Counted from the first letter of the stretch, positions 1 to 9,246 are shown. The stretch is DNA of 64,000 nt from an uncultured Comamonas sp. (GCA_947306475.1 CAMZGS010000011.1:1-64000), one strand, 5' to 3'. A program made the numbers and translations. Notes: generated by a model from the sequence alone, not told the origin.

Positions 1-154
<154 letters not shown>

Positions 155-161
155 CTATCTC

Positions 162-236
<75 letters not shown>

Positions 237-263
237 ACGAATGCCTTACAGCAAAACGCAATC

Positions 264-337
264 TGGAGCGGGAGACGGGAATCGAACCCGCGTCATCAGC
301 TTGGAAGGCTGGGGTTCTACCATTGAACTACTCCCGC
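264..337 (-). tRNA. tRNA-Gly (TCC)
   Basis: A 74-nt cloverleaf on the minus strand with encoded CCA. The acceptor is GCGGGAG paired with CTCCCGC, the anticodon loop carries TCC within CTTCCAA, and the T loop is GTTCGATTC. It sits between tRNA-Tyr and tRNA-Thr. Confidence 0.95.
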
Positions 338-376
338 AATCTTTACTTCACCGCACCAGGCAACTCTTGCCAAATC

Positions 377-462
377 TGGTGGAGGAGGCTGGATTCGAAC
401 CAGCGTAGGCGCTAGCCAACAGATTTACAGTCTGTCTCCTTTAGCCACTCGGACACTCCTCC
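377..462 (-). tRNA. tRNA-Tyr (GTA)
   Basis: An 86-nt class II tRNA with a long variable arm (TGGCTAGCGCCTACG region) and encoded CCA. The acceptor GGAGGAG pairs with CTCCTCC and the anticodon is GTA in CTGTAAA. The order Tyr-Gly-Thr-tuf is a common proteobacterial arrangement. Confidence 0.95.
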
Positions 463-508
463 GTGAAGACTTGCATTATAGCAGATTTTTTTGGAAGAAA
501 TTCCAACT

Positions 509-584
509 TGGCGCGGCTGGCGGGGATCGAACCCACGACCCTTGGCTTCGGAGGCCAATACTCTATCCACTGAGCTACAGCCGC
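509..584 (-). tRNA. tRNA-Arg (CCG)
   Basis: A 76-nt cloverleaf on the minus strand. The acceptor GCGGCTG pairs with CAGCCGC, followed by G and encoded CCA. The anticodon is CCG (decodes CGG) in CTCCGAA. It is the first tRNA of the minus-strand run leading into tuf; the Tyr-Gly-Thr-tuf set is standard, and the additional Arg tRNA is less so. Confidence 0.93.
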
Positions 585-628
585 AATCGTCACCGCTTCG
601 CGTGCAAGAAAACCTGCAGCCTCGCATT

Positions 629-1291
629 CTATTCCATTTTTTGGATCTCTCTCGAAGCTGCAGACATTTTTTCCATCGACAGCAATCCCAGCCCGTGCAG
701 ATACAAGCGCACGTGCATCATCCCCTGCTCCTCCAGAGGAAAGCCCCCCTGACGCAACATCCATGCGTAAAGCATCCCATCGAACAGGGCTTGCAACCCC
801 CTTGCCGCCGATGCAGGTGTTACGGCGGCAGCCTGTTTGCGCTCGGAAAACGCCAACGCCAAGTCCTGTTCCAGCAAGGCCGTGAGTCGCTCAGCGCCCG
901 ATACCCAACGCTGCTGCACGGCAGCCAGCTCGCCAACATGCTCCACCTTCAACATGGCGATCTCGAAGACCTTGCGCATGCGCGCATCGTTTTCGATGGT
1001 GCGAAAAAGCAGATCCAGACAGGCCAGCACCCTCTCCACCGGAGAACATCCCCGCCTGGACGTTGCCGTCAACACCTGCTCAATGGGCAGGATTGCGCGC
1101 TGCATCATGGCATCGAACAGCGCCAGCTTATCCTTGAAATGCCAGTAAATGGCCCCGCGCGTCAGGGATGCTTCCTTTGCCACATCTGCCAGAGAAGCGC
1201 CCGAGACACCGCGCGCATGAAAAACCTGCTCCGCCGCATCCAGCAACCGATGCCGCGTCACCTCCGCATCTTCTTTCGTGCGTCTCGCCAT
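629..1291 (-). CDS. TetR/AcrR-family repressor of the adjacent RND pump
   Basis: A 220-residue regulator. The N-terminus MARRTKEDAE leads into a TetR helix-turn-helix at about residues 12-60 (SLADVAKEASLTRGAIYWHF). The all-helical remainder is a ligand-binding and dimerisation domain of the AcrR/TtgR type, about the usual family length. I chose the ATG at 1291 because GGAGG lies just upstream and AcrR/TtgR proteins start the same way; the open frame extends further but without support. It is divergent from the pump operon and its own promoter holds the palindrome at 1352-1369, so it probably represses both itself and the pump and is released by drugs or other effectors (inference from family). 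Confidence 0.9.
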   Translation of the reverse strand: MARRTKEDAEVTRHRLLDAAEQVFHARGVSGASLADVAKEASLTRGAIYWHFKDKLALFDAMMQRAILPIEQVLTATSRRGCSPVERVLACLDLLFRTIENDARMRKVFEIAMLKVEHVGELAAVQQRWVSGAERLTALLEQDLALAFSERKQAAAVTPASAARGLQALFDGMLYAWMLRQGGFPLEEQGMMHVRLYLHGLGLLSMEKMSAASREIQKME

Positions 1292-1348
1292 ACTCCCTCC
1301 AACACCTTTCGTAAGAGCAGGATTCGCAGATCCATTACAATCTCCGCG

Positions 1349-1377
1349 ATTATACATTCATGAATGTATGCAAACAA
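1349..1377 (-). promoter_or_regulatory. regulator promoter with AcrR-like operator palindrome
   Basis: Positions 1352-1369 form a perfect 18-bp palindrome, ATACATTCA followed by its reverse complement TGAATGTAT. This closely resembles the core of the E. coli AcrR operator upstream of acrAB. On the minus strand TTGTTT (1377-1372) and TATAAT (1354-1349) are 17 bp apart, a good sigma-70 promoter for the repressor gene, and the palindrome fills the spacer. Binding there would block repressor transcription directly; the pump gene starts 60 bp to the right. Confidence 0.75.
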
Positions 1378-1429
1378 AACGCTATCGTAGCTCCACTCCC
1401 TCGTGAGACCACCCACCCGGAAAGCATCC

Positions 1430-2668
1430 ATGCCCTTGCACACACACCCTCTCACACCAGCTCGCTCGCTACTCGCCATCACACTCAGCACCACCATGGT
1501 CCTGTCCGCCTGCAGCAAGAACGGCGGCGCGGATAGCGCCCCTGCAGCAGCACAACAGGCACCCCAGGTCCCCGTAGGGGTGGTGGTTGCAACCCCCGGC
1601 GACATCGGCGTATTGACCGAATTGCCCGGTCGCATTGAGGCCTCCCGGGTGGCCCAGGTGCGCGCGCGCAGTGCAGGTATCTTGCAAAAACGCCTCTTCC
1701 AGGAGGGATCGGACGTGAAGACAGGACAGGTCCTCTTCCAGATCGATGCAGCCCCCTACGAAGCGGCCGTCCAGAGTGCCAGCGCAGCCCTGGCACGCGC
1801 CGAAGCCAATGAACTGCAAGCCGCCACTCAATTTGAGCGCTTCCGCCCGCTGGTAGCTGCGCAGGCCATCAGCCAGCAGGACTTCGACAATGCCCAGGCA
1901 GCGCTCAAGCAGGCACAGGCCGAGGTGCAGGCCGCCCGAGCCAACCTGCGCACCGCCCAGATCAACCTGGGCTATGCCAGGGTGACGGCGCCCATTGCTG
2001 GACGCATCGGGCAAGCTTTGGTAACCGAGGGCGCACTGGTGGGCCAGGGAGAAGCAACCCCCCTGGCTGTGATCCAGCAAATCGACCCCGTGTACATCAA
2101 CTTCACGCAGTCGGCCTCCGAAGCTTTCCAGCTGCGCAAGGCCATGCAGGCCGGCACGCTCCAATCCGGCGGTGAGGCGAGCGCCTCCGTGCAGGTTCTT
2201 CTGGACGACGGCAGCATTTACGAGCACCGTGGCAAGCTGCTGTTCACCGATCTGACCGTGGACTCCGGCACCGGGCAGGTTACCTTGCGCGCCGAGGTTC
2301 CCAACCCGAATGGCCTGCTGCTGCCTGGGCTGTACGTCCGCATTCGCATGGAACAGGCCCTGGCGAAAAATGCCATTGCATTACCCCAGCAGGCCGTGAC
2401 ACGCACCGAGCAAGGCAACTTCGTCACCGTGGTGGGCCCCGATGGCACGACCGAACGCCGCGCCGTCCAGGTGAGCCTGGCGCAGGACAACCAATGGCTG
2501 GTTCAAAGTGGCCTGCAAGCTGGTGAGCAGGTCATGGTGGACGGCTTCCAGAAGCTGCAGATGCTGCCCCCGGGTACCCCTGTGAAGGCGGTTCCCTGGC
2601 AAGCACCTGCCGCATCTGCTGGGGCGGCCACGAACACCACCGACACCAACAGCCCAAAAGCTGACTAA
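1430..2668 (+). CDS. acrA: RND efflux periplasmic adaptor (AcrA/TtgA/MexA type)
   Basis: A 412-residue membrane fusion protein linking the inner-membrane pump to the outer-membrane channel. A lipoprotein signal ends with lipobox LSAC at residues 25-28, so Cys28 should be acylated. It is followed by the barrel-sandwich/lipoyl half (PGRIEASRVAQVRAR), a helical hairpin at about residues 95-175 rich in Ala/Gln, the second lipoyl half (VTAPIAGRIG) and the beta-barrel and membrane-proximal domains. The ATG at 1430 is preferred over the upstream GTG at 1403 because it begins at the signal peptide. It is first in the pump operon, 14 nt ahead of the pump gene. The exact substrate range cannot be read from sequence. 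Confidence 0.93.
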   Translation: MPLHTHPLTPARSLLAITLSTTMVLSACSKNGGADSAPAAAQQAPQVPVGVVVATPGDIGVLTELPGRIEASRVAQVRARSAGILQKRLFQEGSDVKTGQVLFQIDAAPYEAAVQSASAALARAEANELQAATQFERFRPLVAAQAISQQDFDNAQAALKQAQAEVQAARANLRTAQINLGYARVTAPIAGRIGQALVTEGALVGQGEATPLAVIQQIDPVYINFTQSASEAFQLRKAMQAGTLQSGGEASASVQVLLDDGSIYEHRGKLLFTDLTVDSGTGQVTLRAEVPNPNGLLLPGLYVRIRMEQALAKNAIALPQQAVTRTEQGNFVTVVGPDGTTERRAVQVSLAQDNQWLVQSGLQAGEQVMVDGFQKLQMLPPGTPVKAVPWQAPAASAGAATNTTDTNSPKAD

Positions 2669-2682
2669 CCACGGGAGCGCTC

Positions 2683-5600
2683 ATGGCCAAGTTTTTTATC
2701 GATCGCCCCGTCTTCGCATGGGTGATCGCCCTGTTTGTTTGCGTGCTGGGCCTGGTCTCCATCAAGCAGCTGCCCATCGCCCAATACCCTCCGGTGGCTC
2801 CGCCCACGATCGTGGTAAACGCAGCCTATCCGGGCGCCTCTGCCCAGACCCTGGAAGAGAGCGTACTGTCGGTGATCGAGCGCGAGATGAACGGCTCACC
2901 CGGCATGATCTACATGGAGTCCGTTGCCCAGGCTGACGGCACCGGCAGCATCACCATCAGCTTTGAACCCGGCACCGATCCGGACATGGCCCAGGTGGAT
3001 GTGCAAAACCGTCTCTCGCGGGCTACCCCCCGTCTGCCCGCTGTGGTCACCCAGCAGGGGGTACGCGTGGACAAGTCGCGCTCCAACTTCCTGCTGTTCA
3101 CCATGCTGTCATCGAAAAACCCGGACATCGATACAGCCACCCTGAGTGACTACGCCGCGCGCAACATCGTGCCCGAACTGCAGCGCCTGCCAGGCATTGG
3201 TCAGGTGCAGCTGTTTGGTGCAGAGCGCGCCATGCGCATCTGGCTGGACCCTGCCAAGCTCACTGGCTTTGCCCTGACGCCAGCAGACGTCACCGCCGCG
3301 ATCCGTGCACAGAATGCGCAAGTGGCCAGCGGCACCATGGGCGACTTGCCTAACGTCACCGGACAAAGCATTGCTGCCACCGTCGTCGTCAACGGCCAGC
3401 TGAGCAGCGCAGAGCAATTTGGCAACATCGTGCTGCGCGCCAACCCCGATGGCTCCACCGTGCGCCTCAAGGACGTGGCACGCATCGAACTGGGCAGCCA
3501 GGGCTATGCCACATCCGCGCGACTGAACGGCAAGCCTGCCGTCGGCATGGGGGTGCAGCTCTCGCCCTCCGGCAACGCCTTGCAGGCCGCCAAGGACGTG
3601 CAGGCCAAGCTGGAAGAACTCAAGCGCTTTTATCCAGAGGGCGTCGAGTCCACCATTCCCTACAACAGCGCCCGGTTCATTGAAATTTCCATCTCCCAGG
3701 TGGTTCACACGCTGCTGGAAGCCGTGGCCCTGGTGTTCCTGGTGATGTTCCTGTTCCTGCAGAACTGGCGCTACACCATCATCCCCACCATCGTGGTGCC
3801 CATTGCACTGCTGGGCACGTTTGCCGTGCTGTTGACTCTGGGCTTTTCCATCAACGTGCTCACCATGTTCGGCATGGTGCTGGTGATCGGCATTGTGGTG
3901 GACGATGCCATCGTGGTGGTGGAGAACGTCGAGCGCATCATGAGCGAGGAAGGTCTGCCGCCGCTGGAAGCCACGCGCAAGGCGATGCGCCAGATCTCCG
4001 GCGCCATCGTCGGCGTGACCGTGGTGCTGATCTCCGTGTTCGTGCCGCTGGCCTTCTTCGCCGGCGCCACAGGCAACATCTACCGCCAGTTCGCCACCGT
4101 CATGGTGGCCTCCATTTCCTTCTCGGCCTTCATGGCCCTGTCTCTCACACCCGCCTTGTGCGCAACGCTGCTCAAGCCAGTTGCCGCAGGCCACCACGAG
4201 GAAAAGAAGGGGTTCTTTGGCTGGTTCAATCGCACCTTTGAACGCGCCACGAAGGGCTACCAGGGCGTGGTCGCCAACGCCCTGCGTCGCACCGGGCGCT
4301 ACCTGGTGATTTATGCCGCCATCATCGGTGCAGTGGCCGTGGTGTACATGCGTCTGCCCACATCCTTCCTGCCCAGCGAAGACCAGGGCTTCATGATCGT
4401 CAACGTACAGCTGCCACCCGGTGCCACCCAACAGCGCACCCGCGCCGTGATGGAGCAGGTCGAAGACTTCGTGCTGAAGCAGCCCGAAGTGCAAAGCATG
4501 GTTGGCGTGCTGGGCTTCAGCTTCTCCGGTCAGGGGCAGAACGCTGCCCTGGCCTTTGTCACGCTCAAGGACTGGGCACAGCGCAAGACGGCCGAGCAAT
4601 CGGCCGATGCCCTGGCTGCACGCACAACGGGCGCCCTCATGGGTGTGCGGGACGCATTCATTTTTGCCGTGAACCCCCCCCCCATCCCGGAGCTGGGTAA
4701 TGCTTCCGGCTTCACCTTCCGCCTGCAGGATCGTGGAGGTGCAGGCCACCAGGCCCTGATCAACGCACGCAACCAGCTGCTGGGCATGGCGGCGCAAAGC
4801 AAGGTGCTCACCCAGGTGCGCCCTGACGGCCTGGAAGATGCCCCGCAGTTGCAGATCGAGATCGACCGCGACAAGGCCAGCGCTCTGGGCGTTTCGTTCG
4901 ATGCCATCAACTCCGTACTCTCCACTGCCCTGGGCTCCAGCTATGTGAACGACTTCCCCAACCAGGGACGTCTGCAACGCGTGGTGGTGCAAGCCGATGC
5001 CCCCGGTCGCATGCAAGAGGCCGATCTGCTGGCACTCAACGTACGCAATGCCCAAGGGCAGGTGATGCCGTTGTCCACCTTCGCCAGCACACGCTGGATC
5101 AGCGGCGCACAGCAAACCGTGCGCTACAACGGCTATCCCGCCATTCGCATTGCCGGCAGCGCTGCGCCTGGATACAGCACGGGTGATGCCATGGCCGAAA
5201 TGGAGCGCCTGGCCGCACAACTGCCTCCCGGGTTCGGCTATGAATGGACCGGCCAGTCGCGTGAGGAAAAGATCGCCGGCTCACAGGCCATCGTGCTCTA
5301 CGGCTTTGCCGTGCTGGCCGTGTTCTTGTGCCTGGCAGCGTTGTACGAGAGCTGGTCCATTCCCCTGGCCGTGATTCTGGTCGTGCCTCTGGGCGTGCTG
5401 GGTGTGGTGCTGGCCACGCTGATACGGGGCTACACCAACGACGTGTACTTCCAGGTCGGCCTGATCACGGTCATCGGTCTGTCGGCGAAGAACGCGATTC
5501 TGATCATCGAATTTGCCAAGGACCTGCAAGCCGCTCAGGGCAAAAACCTGCTGGCAGCGGCCATGACCGCAGCCCTGCTGCGCTTCCGCCCCATCATCAT

Positions 5601-5844
5601 GACGTCCATGGCCTTCGGCCTGGGTGTGGTCCCTCTGTTCCTGGCTTCCGGCGCAGGCTCGGCCAGCCAGCGTGCCATCGGTACGGGCGTTCTGGGTGGC
5701 ATGGTGGCCGGCACGGTCCTGGCCGTGGTCTTTGTTCCCCTGTTCTTTGTGGTGGTGCGCACCATCTTTAAGGGCAGTGCCCGACAAAACGAAATCAACC
5801 GCCGCAGTGCACAAGCCGCAGGAATTGATCCCAGCTATGACTAA
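2683..5844 (+). CDS. acrB: RND multidrug efflux inner-membrane transporter (AcrB/TtgB/MexB, HAE1 type)
   Basis: A 1053-residue proton-driven drug antiporter of full family length. It begins MAKFFIDRPVFAWVIAL, typical of HAE1 pumps. TM4 carries the proton-relay pair D407-D408 (VVDDAIVVVENVER), and the conserved TM10 lysine is K936 (GLSAKNAILII). The two large periplasmic porter loops and twelve membrane helices are in order, and nothing looks disrupted. It is the central gene of the three-gene pump operon and overlaps the channel gene by 8 nt, implying coupled translation. The HAE1 class points to amphiphilic drugs, dyes or solvents rather than metals, which use the HME class. Confidence 0.97.
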   Translation: MAKFFIDRPVFAWVIALFVCVLGLVSIKQLPIAQYPPVAPPTIVVNAAYPGASAQTLEESVLSVIEREMNGSPGMIYMESVAQADGTGSITISFEPGTDPDMAQVDVQNRLSRATPRLPAVVTQQGVRVDKSRSNFLLFTMLSSKNPDIDTATLSDYAARNIVPELQRLPGIGQVQLFGAERAMRIWLDPAKLTGFALTPADVTAAIRAQNAQVASGTMGDLPNVTGQSIAATVVVNGQLSSAEQFGNIVLRANPDGSTVRLKDVARIELGSQGYATSARLNGKPAVGMGVQLSPSGNALQAAKDVQAKLEELKRFYPEGVESTIPYNSARFIEISISQVVHTLLEAVALVFLVMFLFLQNWRYTIIPTIVVPIALLGTFAVLLTLGFSINVLTMFGMVLVIGIVVDDAIVVVENVERIMSEEGLPPLEATRKAMRQISGAIVGVTVVLISVFVPLAFFAGATGNIYRQFATVMVASISFSAFMALSLTPALCATLLKPVAAGHHEEKKGFFGWFNRTFERATKGYQGVVANALRRTGRYLVIYAAIIGAVAVVYMRLPTSFLPSEDQGFMIVNVQLPPGATQQRTRAVMEQVEDFVLKQPEVQSMVGVLGFSFSGQGQNAALAFVTLKDWAQRKTAEQSADALAARTTGALMGVRDAFIFAVNPPPIPELGNASGFTFRLQDRGGAGHQALINARNQLLGMAAQSKVLTQVRPDGLEDAPQLQIEIDRDKASALGVSFDAINSVLSTALGSSYVNDFPNQGRLQRVVVQADAPGRMQEADLLALNVRNAQGQVMPLSTFASTRWISGAQQTVRYNGYPAIRIAGSAAPGYSTGDAMAEMERLAAQLPPGFGYEWTGQSREEKIAGSQAIVLYGFAVLAVFLCLAALYESWSIPLAVILVVPLGVLGVVLATLIRGYTNDVYFQVGLITVIGLSAKNAILIIEFAKDLQAAQGKNLLAAAMTAALLRFRPIIMTSMAFGLGVVPLFLASGAGSASQRAIGTGVLGGMVAGTVLAVVFVPLFFVVVRTIFKGSARQNEINRRSAQAAGIDPSYD

Positions 5845-7294
5845 ACCCTTCTCGCTCACCACCCTCACTGCGCTGACCGCCAGCGGCCTGCTGCTGGCCG
5901 GCTGCTCACTGATCCCCGCCTACGAGCGCCCAGCCGCCCCCGTGCCTGCGCATTACGCCCAGAGCGCAGGTGCAACCGGGGCCACCGACAGCTCTGCGGC
6001 ACCGAGCCTGGCCTGGCGGGACTATTTCACCGATGCCCAGTTGCAGCAGCTCATCGAGCTTGCCCTGGCCAACAACCGCGATCTGCGCGTTGCCACGCTG
6101 AATCTGGAAAAGGCCCGGGCGCAGTTCCAGATCCAGCGCTCTGCCCAATTTCCGCAGGTGTCGGTACAGGGCAACGCCACACGCGGCAACAATCAGGAGA
6201 CTGGCGAATTGAGGACCGTGCTCAGCGCCGGGCTGGCGATTCCCGCCTGGGAGCTGGACTTTTTCGGGCGCATCAGCAGCCTGAAGGCTCAGGCCCTGGC
6301 CGAATACCTGGCCACCGATGAAGCACGCAAGGCCTTTGAGCTGACCCTGGTGACCAGCGTGGCTCAGATGTGGCTGACCCTGGTCGCAGACCAGGAGTTG
6401 CTGGATCTGTCCAAGCGCACACTGGAGACACGACAAGCCTCGCTGGACCTGACCAAACTACGCCTGGACACGGGAGTGGCCTCGGAGCTGGACTATCGCC
6501 AGGCCCAATCGCTTGCCGAAGGTGCGCGTGCGACCTACGCCCAACAGCAACGCCAGCAGGCGCTCAACCTGAATGCCCTGGCCCTCCTTTTGGGACAGGA
6601 AGTGCCGCAAAGCGCACTGGAGCACCTGAGCAACATGCGCCTGAATCTCACCGCACCCCTGGCCGATGTTCCGGCCGGACTGCCCTCCGAACTCCTCACC
6701 AAGCGCCCCGACATCCGCCAGGCCGAACAGCGCCTGCTGGCCGCCAATGCCAACATTGGCGCAGCGCGCGCTGCCTTCTTCCCGAGCATCAGCCTGACAG
6801 GACAGTACGGCAGCGTCAGCGGCGAGCTGTCCGATCTCTTCAAAAGCGGCACCTGGGGCTTCACCACGAGCGCGGTGCTGAATCTGCCCATCTTCACTGC
6901 AGGACGCAACACGGCCAATCTGCGCGTCTCCAAGGTCAACCGGGACATCGCCGTGGCCCAGTACGAAAAGGCCATTCAGACGGCCTTCCAGGAAGTCTCC
7001 GATGCCCTGGCCAGCAGCGAGACACTGGCTGAGCAGGCCCGCGCCCAGAGCGCGCAGGCCGAGGCCGAGCGCCGCCGCATGGAACTGGCCGACCTGCGCT
7101 ACCGCAACGGTGTGGCCAGCTACCTGGACCTGCTGGATGCCCAGCGCTCGCTGTTTGCGCTGGAGCAGGCAGAAGTGCAAACCCGCCTGGCCCAGCTGCT
7201 CAACCGCATCAATCTGTACAAGGCCCTGGGTGGCGGCTGGCACGAAGCCAGCACCAGCATGGCCCCCCAGACTGCCGCAGACAGCAGCCATTGA
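5837..7294 (+). CDS. RND efflux outer-membrane channel lipoprotein (OprM/TtgC type)
   Basis: A 485-residue NodT-family outer-membrane factor forming the TolC-like exit duct. The start ATG at 5837 overlaps the pump stop codon (TATGACTAA) and gives a lipoprotein signal with lipobox LAGC and Cys23, then LIPAYERPAAP, the usual OprM opening. Two repeated OEP domains follow, with typical segments such as LLTKRPDIRQAEQRLLAANANIGAARAAFFPSI (around residues 285-318) and a late coiled-coil half ending in LLDAQRSLFALEQ. A longer upstream frame exists but runs inside the pump gene. It completes a self-contained tripartite pump. Confidence 0.95.
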   Translation: MTKPFSLTTLTALTASGLLLAGCSLIPAYERPAAPVPAHYAQSAGATGATDSSAAPSLAWRDYFTDAQLQQLIELALANNRDLRVATLNLEKARAQFQIQRSAQFPQVSVQGNATRGNNQETGELRTVLSAGLAIPAWELDFFGRISSLKAQALAEYLATDEARKAFELTLVTSVAQMWLTLVADQELLDLSKRTLETRQASLDLTKLRLDTGVASELDYRQAQSLAEGARATYAQQQRQQALNLNALALLLGQEVPQSALEHLSNMRLNLTAPLADVPAGLPSELLTKRPDIRQAEQRLLAANANIGAARAAFFPSISLTGQYGSVSGELSDLFKSGTWGFTTSAVLNLPIFTAGRNTANLRVSKVNRDIAVAQYEKAIQTAFQEVSDALASSETLAEQARAQSAQAEAERRRMELADLRYRNGVASYLDLLDAQRSLFALEQAEVQTRLAQLLNRINLYKALGGGWHEASTSMAPQTAADSSH

Positions 7295-7352
7295 GCGCTG
7301 CCAGCGCCTTTCCATCCACCATTCGGTAGGGAGAGAACAAAGCCCCCACCGA

Positions 7353-7358
7353 TATAAT
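7353..7358 (+). promoter_or_regulatory. candidate -10 element for the cytochrome c gene
   Basis: A perfect TATAAT lies 39 nt before the cytochrome start codon in the 102-bp gap after the pump operon. No good -35 box is visible 17 bp upstream, so this is a weak call. Confidence 0.3.
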
Positions 7359-7396
7359 GTGTTTTTTGGTTTCCCGCCCCCTTCCCAGAGAACGTC

Positions 7397-7885
7397 ATGA
7401 GCGACACCCAACCCGCATCGTCCAACTCCAAACTCTTTTTCCTGCTTGCCACCGCCTTGGGCGTTGTTCTGAGCACCGGTCTGTACTACATCGGCGCGCC
7501 CAGTGGCTCGGCCGTGAGCACCACCAACGATCTGGCCAAAGCCCAGCGTCTGCAAAAGGTTGGCTCGGTACACCTCAAGGTGGAACAGAAGGACCGCCCC
7601 CTCTCCAACGGTGAAGGCGTTTACAAGGCCCAGTGCGCTGCATGCCACGCTACCGGCGTTTCAGGCGCTCCCGTTTTTGGCGATGCTGCCGCCTGGGGCC
7701 CACGTCTTGGTCAGGGCTTTGAAGCACTGGTGCAATCTGCGCTGAAGGGCAAGGGCGCCATGAGCCCGCAAGGTGGCGGACAGTTCAGCGATCTGGAAAT
7801 TGCACGTGGCGTGGCCTACATGGCCAACGCCGGCGGCGGCAAGTTCCAGGAGCCCGAAGCCCCCGCCGCTGCCGAAGGCAACTAA
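7397..7885 (+). CDS. c-type cytochrome (cytochrome c5 family), membrane-anchored
   Basis: A 162-residue protein. An N-terminal membrane segment (residues about 12-32, LFFLLATALGVVLSTGLYYI) serves as uncleaved anchor or signal. A single haem-binding motif CAACH sits at residues 80-84, and a likely axial methionine is Met122 (KGAMSPQGG). The C-terminus is Ala/Glu-rich. This is the CytC5/class I arrangement, a periplasmic electron carrier to a terminal oxidase or peroxidase. It stands alone with its own putative promoter and a terminator at 8033-8059. Its exact redox partner is unknown. Confidence 0.88.
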   Translation: MSDTQPASSNSKLFFLLATALGVVLSTGLYYIGAPSGSAVSTTNDLAKAQRLQKVGSVHLKVEQKDRPLSNGEGVYKAQCAACHATGVSGAPVFGDAAAWGPRLGQGFEALVQSALKGKGAMSPQGGGQFSDLEIARGVAYMANAGGGKFQEPEAPAAAEGN

Positions 7886-8032
7886 GTCGGCCGCCACACC
7901 ACCCCTCAGTGCACGGTGCCTGCGCCGCCACAAGTGCCACACGCTCTGTCGGTGGTGCCCCGGATATCCGGCGGGCAGGTAGGCATGTTGAGGATGGGGC
8001 ACGACCAGCGGAAGGCGGACGATCCACCCATC

Positions 8033-8059
8033 AGGGCTTGCCACACGGCAAGCCCTTTT
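8033..8059 (+). terminator. rho-independent terminator after the cytochrome c gene
   Basis: A 10-bp perfect stem, AGGGCTTGCC with GGCAAGCCCT, has a 4-nt loop and is followed by a T run. The roughly 150 nt between the cytochrome stop and this stem hold no open frame I can support. Confidence 0.8.
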
Positions 8060-8085
8060 GTCGTTGCCCGATCGTCCGTGTCCGC

Positions 8086-8625
8086 CTACCCCTGCTGCGC
8101 TACCAATGCCTGAGGACTGCGTACAAAGCCCCCAAGCTCCGGCAAGGACTGCCTGCGCACCTCGTCCACCGCTGGCCAGCGCTCCTGTTCCAGCATGTGT
8201 GCAGCATCCAGCATGTCCTGGCTGGCGATCAGCCCCAGTACGCCATCGCACAAGGCATACAGCATGCCCTGTTCGTCCACCCAGCATTGCTGCGGTGCTG
8301 ACACGGGCACACCTGCCAGCGTAGTCAAAGTGCCATCCGGACGCACGCGCCATACCTGCGGTGTGTTTTCCAGCTCGACGTACACCCGCTGCGGACCATT
8401 CTGAAAAAACCAGCAACCGCGCGCATCAACAGCGTAATTGCGCTCGATGAATGCAATCCACCCCGCATGCTCCAGCCGCCAGCCCTTGCTCTGCGGGAAA
8501 GCGCCCAAGGCCTGCGCCTCGGCATCACGCAGCCACCAGTGGCCGCGCACATCGCGCCCCAACCACCCATAACAATCGGGCACGTTCGGCCACTTCTGCA
8601 TGGCCTGTTTGACGATGTCGTCCAT
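8086..8625 (-). CDS. conserved hypothetical protein (DUF2946-like)
   Basis: A 179-residue soluble protein without signal peptide, beginning MDDIVKQAMQKWPNVPDCYGW. It is rich in Trp and aromatic residues. From memory this opening and the following GHWWLRDAEAQ segment match a DUF found mainly in Comamonadaceae (listed as DUF2946 in several annotations); function unknown. The ATG at 8625 is chosen because GAGGAAGGA lies just upstream; the longer frame to 8661 lacks such a site. It is monocistronic between the atp terminator and the cytochrome terminator. I can see no catalytic motif. Confidence 0.75.
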   Translation of the reverse strand: MDDIVKQAMQKWPNVPDCYGWLGRDVRGHWWLRDAEAQALGAFPQSKGWRLEHAGWIAFIERNYAVDARGCWFFQNGPQRVYVELENTPQVWRVRPDGTLTTLAGVPVSAPQQCWVDEQGMLYALCDGVLGLIASQDMLDAAHMLEQERWPAVDEVRRQSLPELGGFVRSPQALVAQQG

Positions 8626-8687
8626 GTCGTCCTTCCTCACATACCGCCATGGTAGTGGCACTCATGGCACGCAACTATGAAAAAAAT

Positions 8688-8763
8688 AGCTTGTCACGCT
8701 TATTTCTAGAGGAATTCAAAAAGAAATTATTCTGAATTCCTTGCAAATCAAGCGTGACAAGCT
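8688..8763. repeat. nested inverted repeat, 76 nt
   Basis: A perfect 14-bp outer arm (AGCTTGTCACGCTT, 8688-8701) pairs with 8750-8763. A perfect 9-bp inner arm (AGGAATTCA, 8710-8718) pairs with 8733-8741. The unpaired stretches between the arms are 8 nt on both sides. It lies between the hypothetical gene and the atpC terminator. The outer arm and the adjacent AAAAAATAGC resemble the dispersed intergenic repeat found elsewhere in the window, here as a facing pair. Confidence 0.8.
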
Positions 8764-8785
8764 CCTGTTTTCAGAAAAGACCCAC

Positions 8786-8812
8786 AAAAAAACCACCCGA
8801 AGGTGGTTTTTT
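8786..8812 (-). terminator. terminator of the atp operon
   Basis: On the minus strand AACCACC and GGTGGTT form a stem with a TTCG loop followed by a long T run, 18 nt after the atpC stop codon. Confidence 0.85.
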
Positions 8813-8829
8813 CACGAGGAGGAAGCAGC

Positions 8830-9246
8830 TCAGTGCTTGCCACGGTAGCGGCGCACGGCAGCCAGCTGAGCGGCCAGCACGGCCAGCTCGGACTGGGCAC
8901 GGGCCAGGTCCACATCGTTGCTGGCACTCTTCAGGGCAGCTTCAGCAGCGGCTTGCGCCTCCCTGGCTTTCTGCTCGTCCAGATCCTTGCCACGGATGGC
9001 GGTGTCGGACAGCACGGTCACACGGTTGGGCTGCACTTCCAGAATGCCACCGGCCACGAAGACAAACTCTTCGCCGCCATCGGCCTTCTCGATGCGCACC
9101 GAGCCGGGCTTGATGCGGGTGATCAGCGGCGTGTGCTTGGGCAAGATGCCCAGCTCACCAGCTTCACCGGGCAACGCAACGAAACGCGCCGCACCCGAGA
9201 AGATGGACTCTTCGGCACTGACCACATCAACGTGGATGGTGTTCAT
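8830..9246 (-). CDS. atpC: F1Fo ATP synthase epsilon subunit
   Basis: A 138-residue central-stalk subunit that couples rotor to catalytic head and inhibits ATP hydrolysis. The N-terminal beta-sandwich ([18 protein letters not shown], then [13 protein letters not shown]) is followed by a helical hairpin from about residue 90 ([13 protein letters not shown]), ending in ARRYR-like basic residues. The ATG at 9246 is chosen from family alignment; the frame extends upstream to 9285 without support. It is the last gene of the atp operon, with the terminator immediately downstream. Confidence 0.97.
   Translation of the reverse strand: MNTIHVDVVSAEESIFSGAARFVALPGEAGELGILPKHTPLITRIKPGSVRIEKADGGEEFVFVAGGILEVQPNRVTVLSDTAIRGKDLDEQKAREAQAAAEAALKSASNDVDLARAQSELAVLAAQLAAVRRYRGKH

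Noticed and set aside
412..627. Short frames across the tRNA genes
   Set aside because: They cross complete tRNA structures and translate to chance sequence.
3109..5220. 703-codon open frame on the strand opposite the RND pump gene
   Set aside because: Low-complexity His/Gln/Gly-rich translation without any domain; it is the antisense shadow of a conserved high-GC gene.
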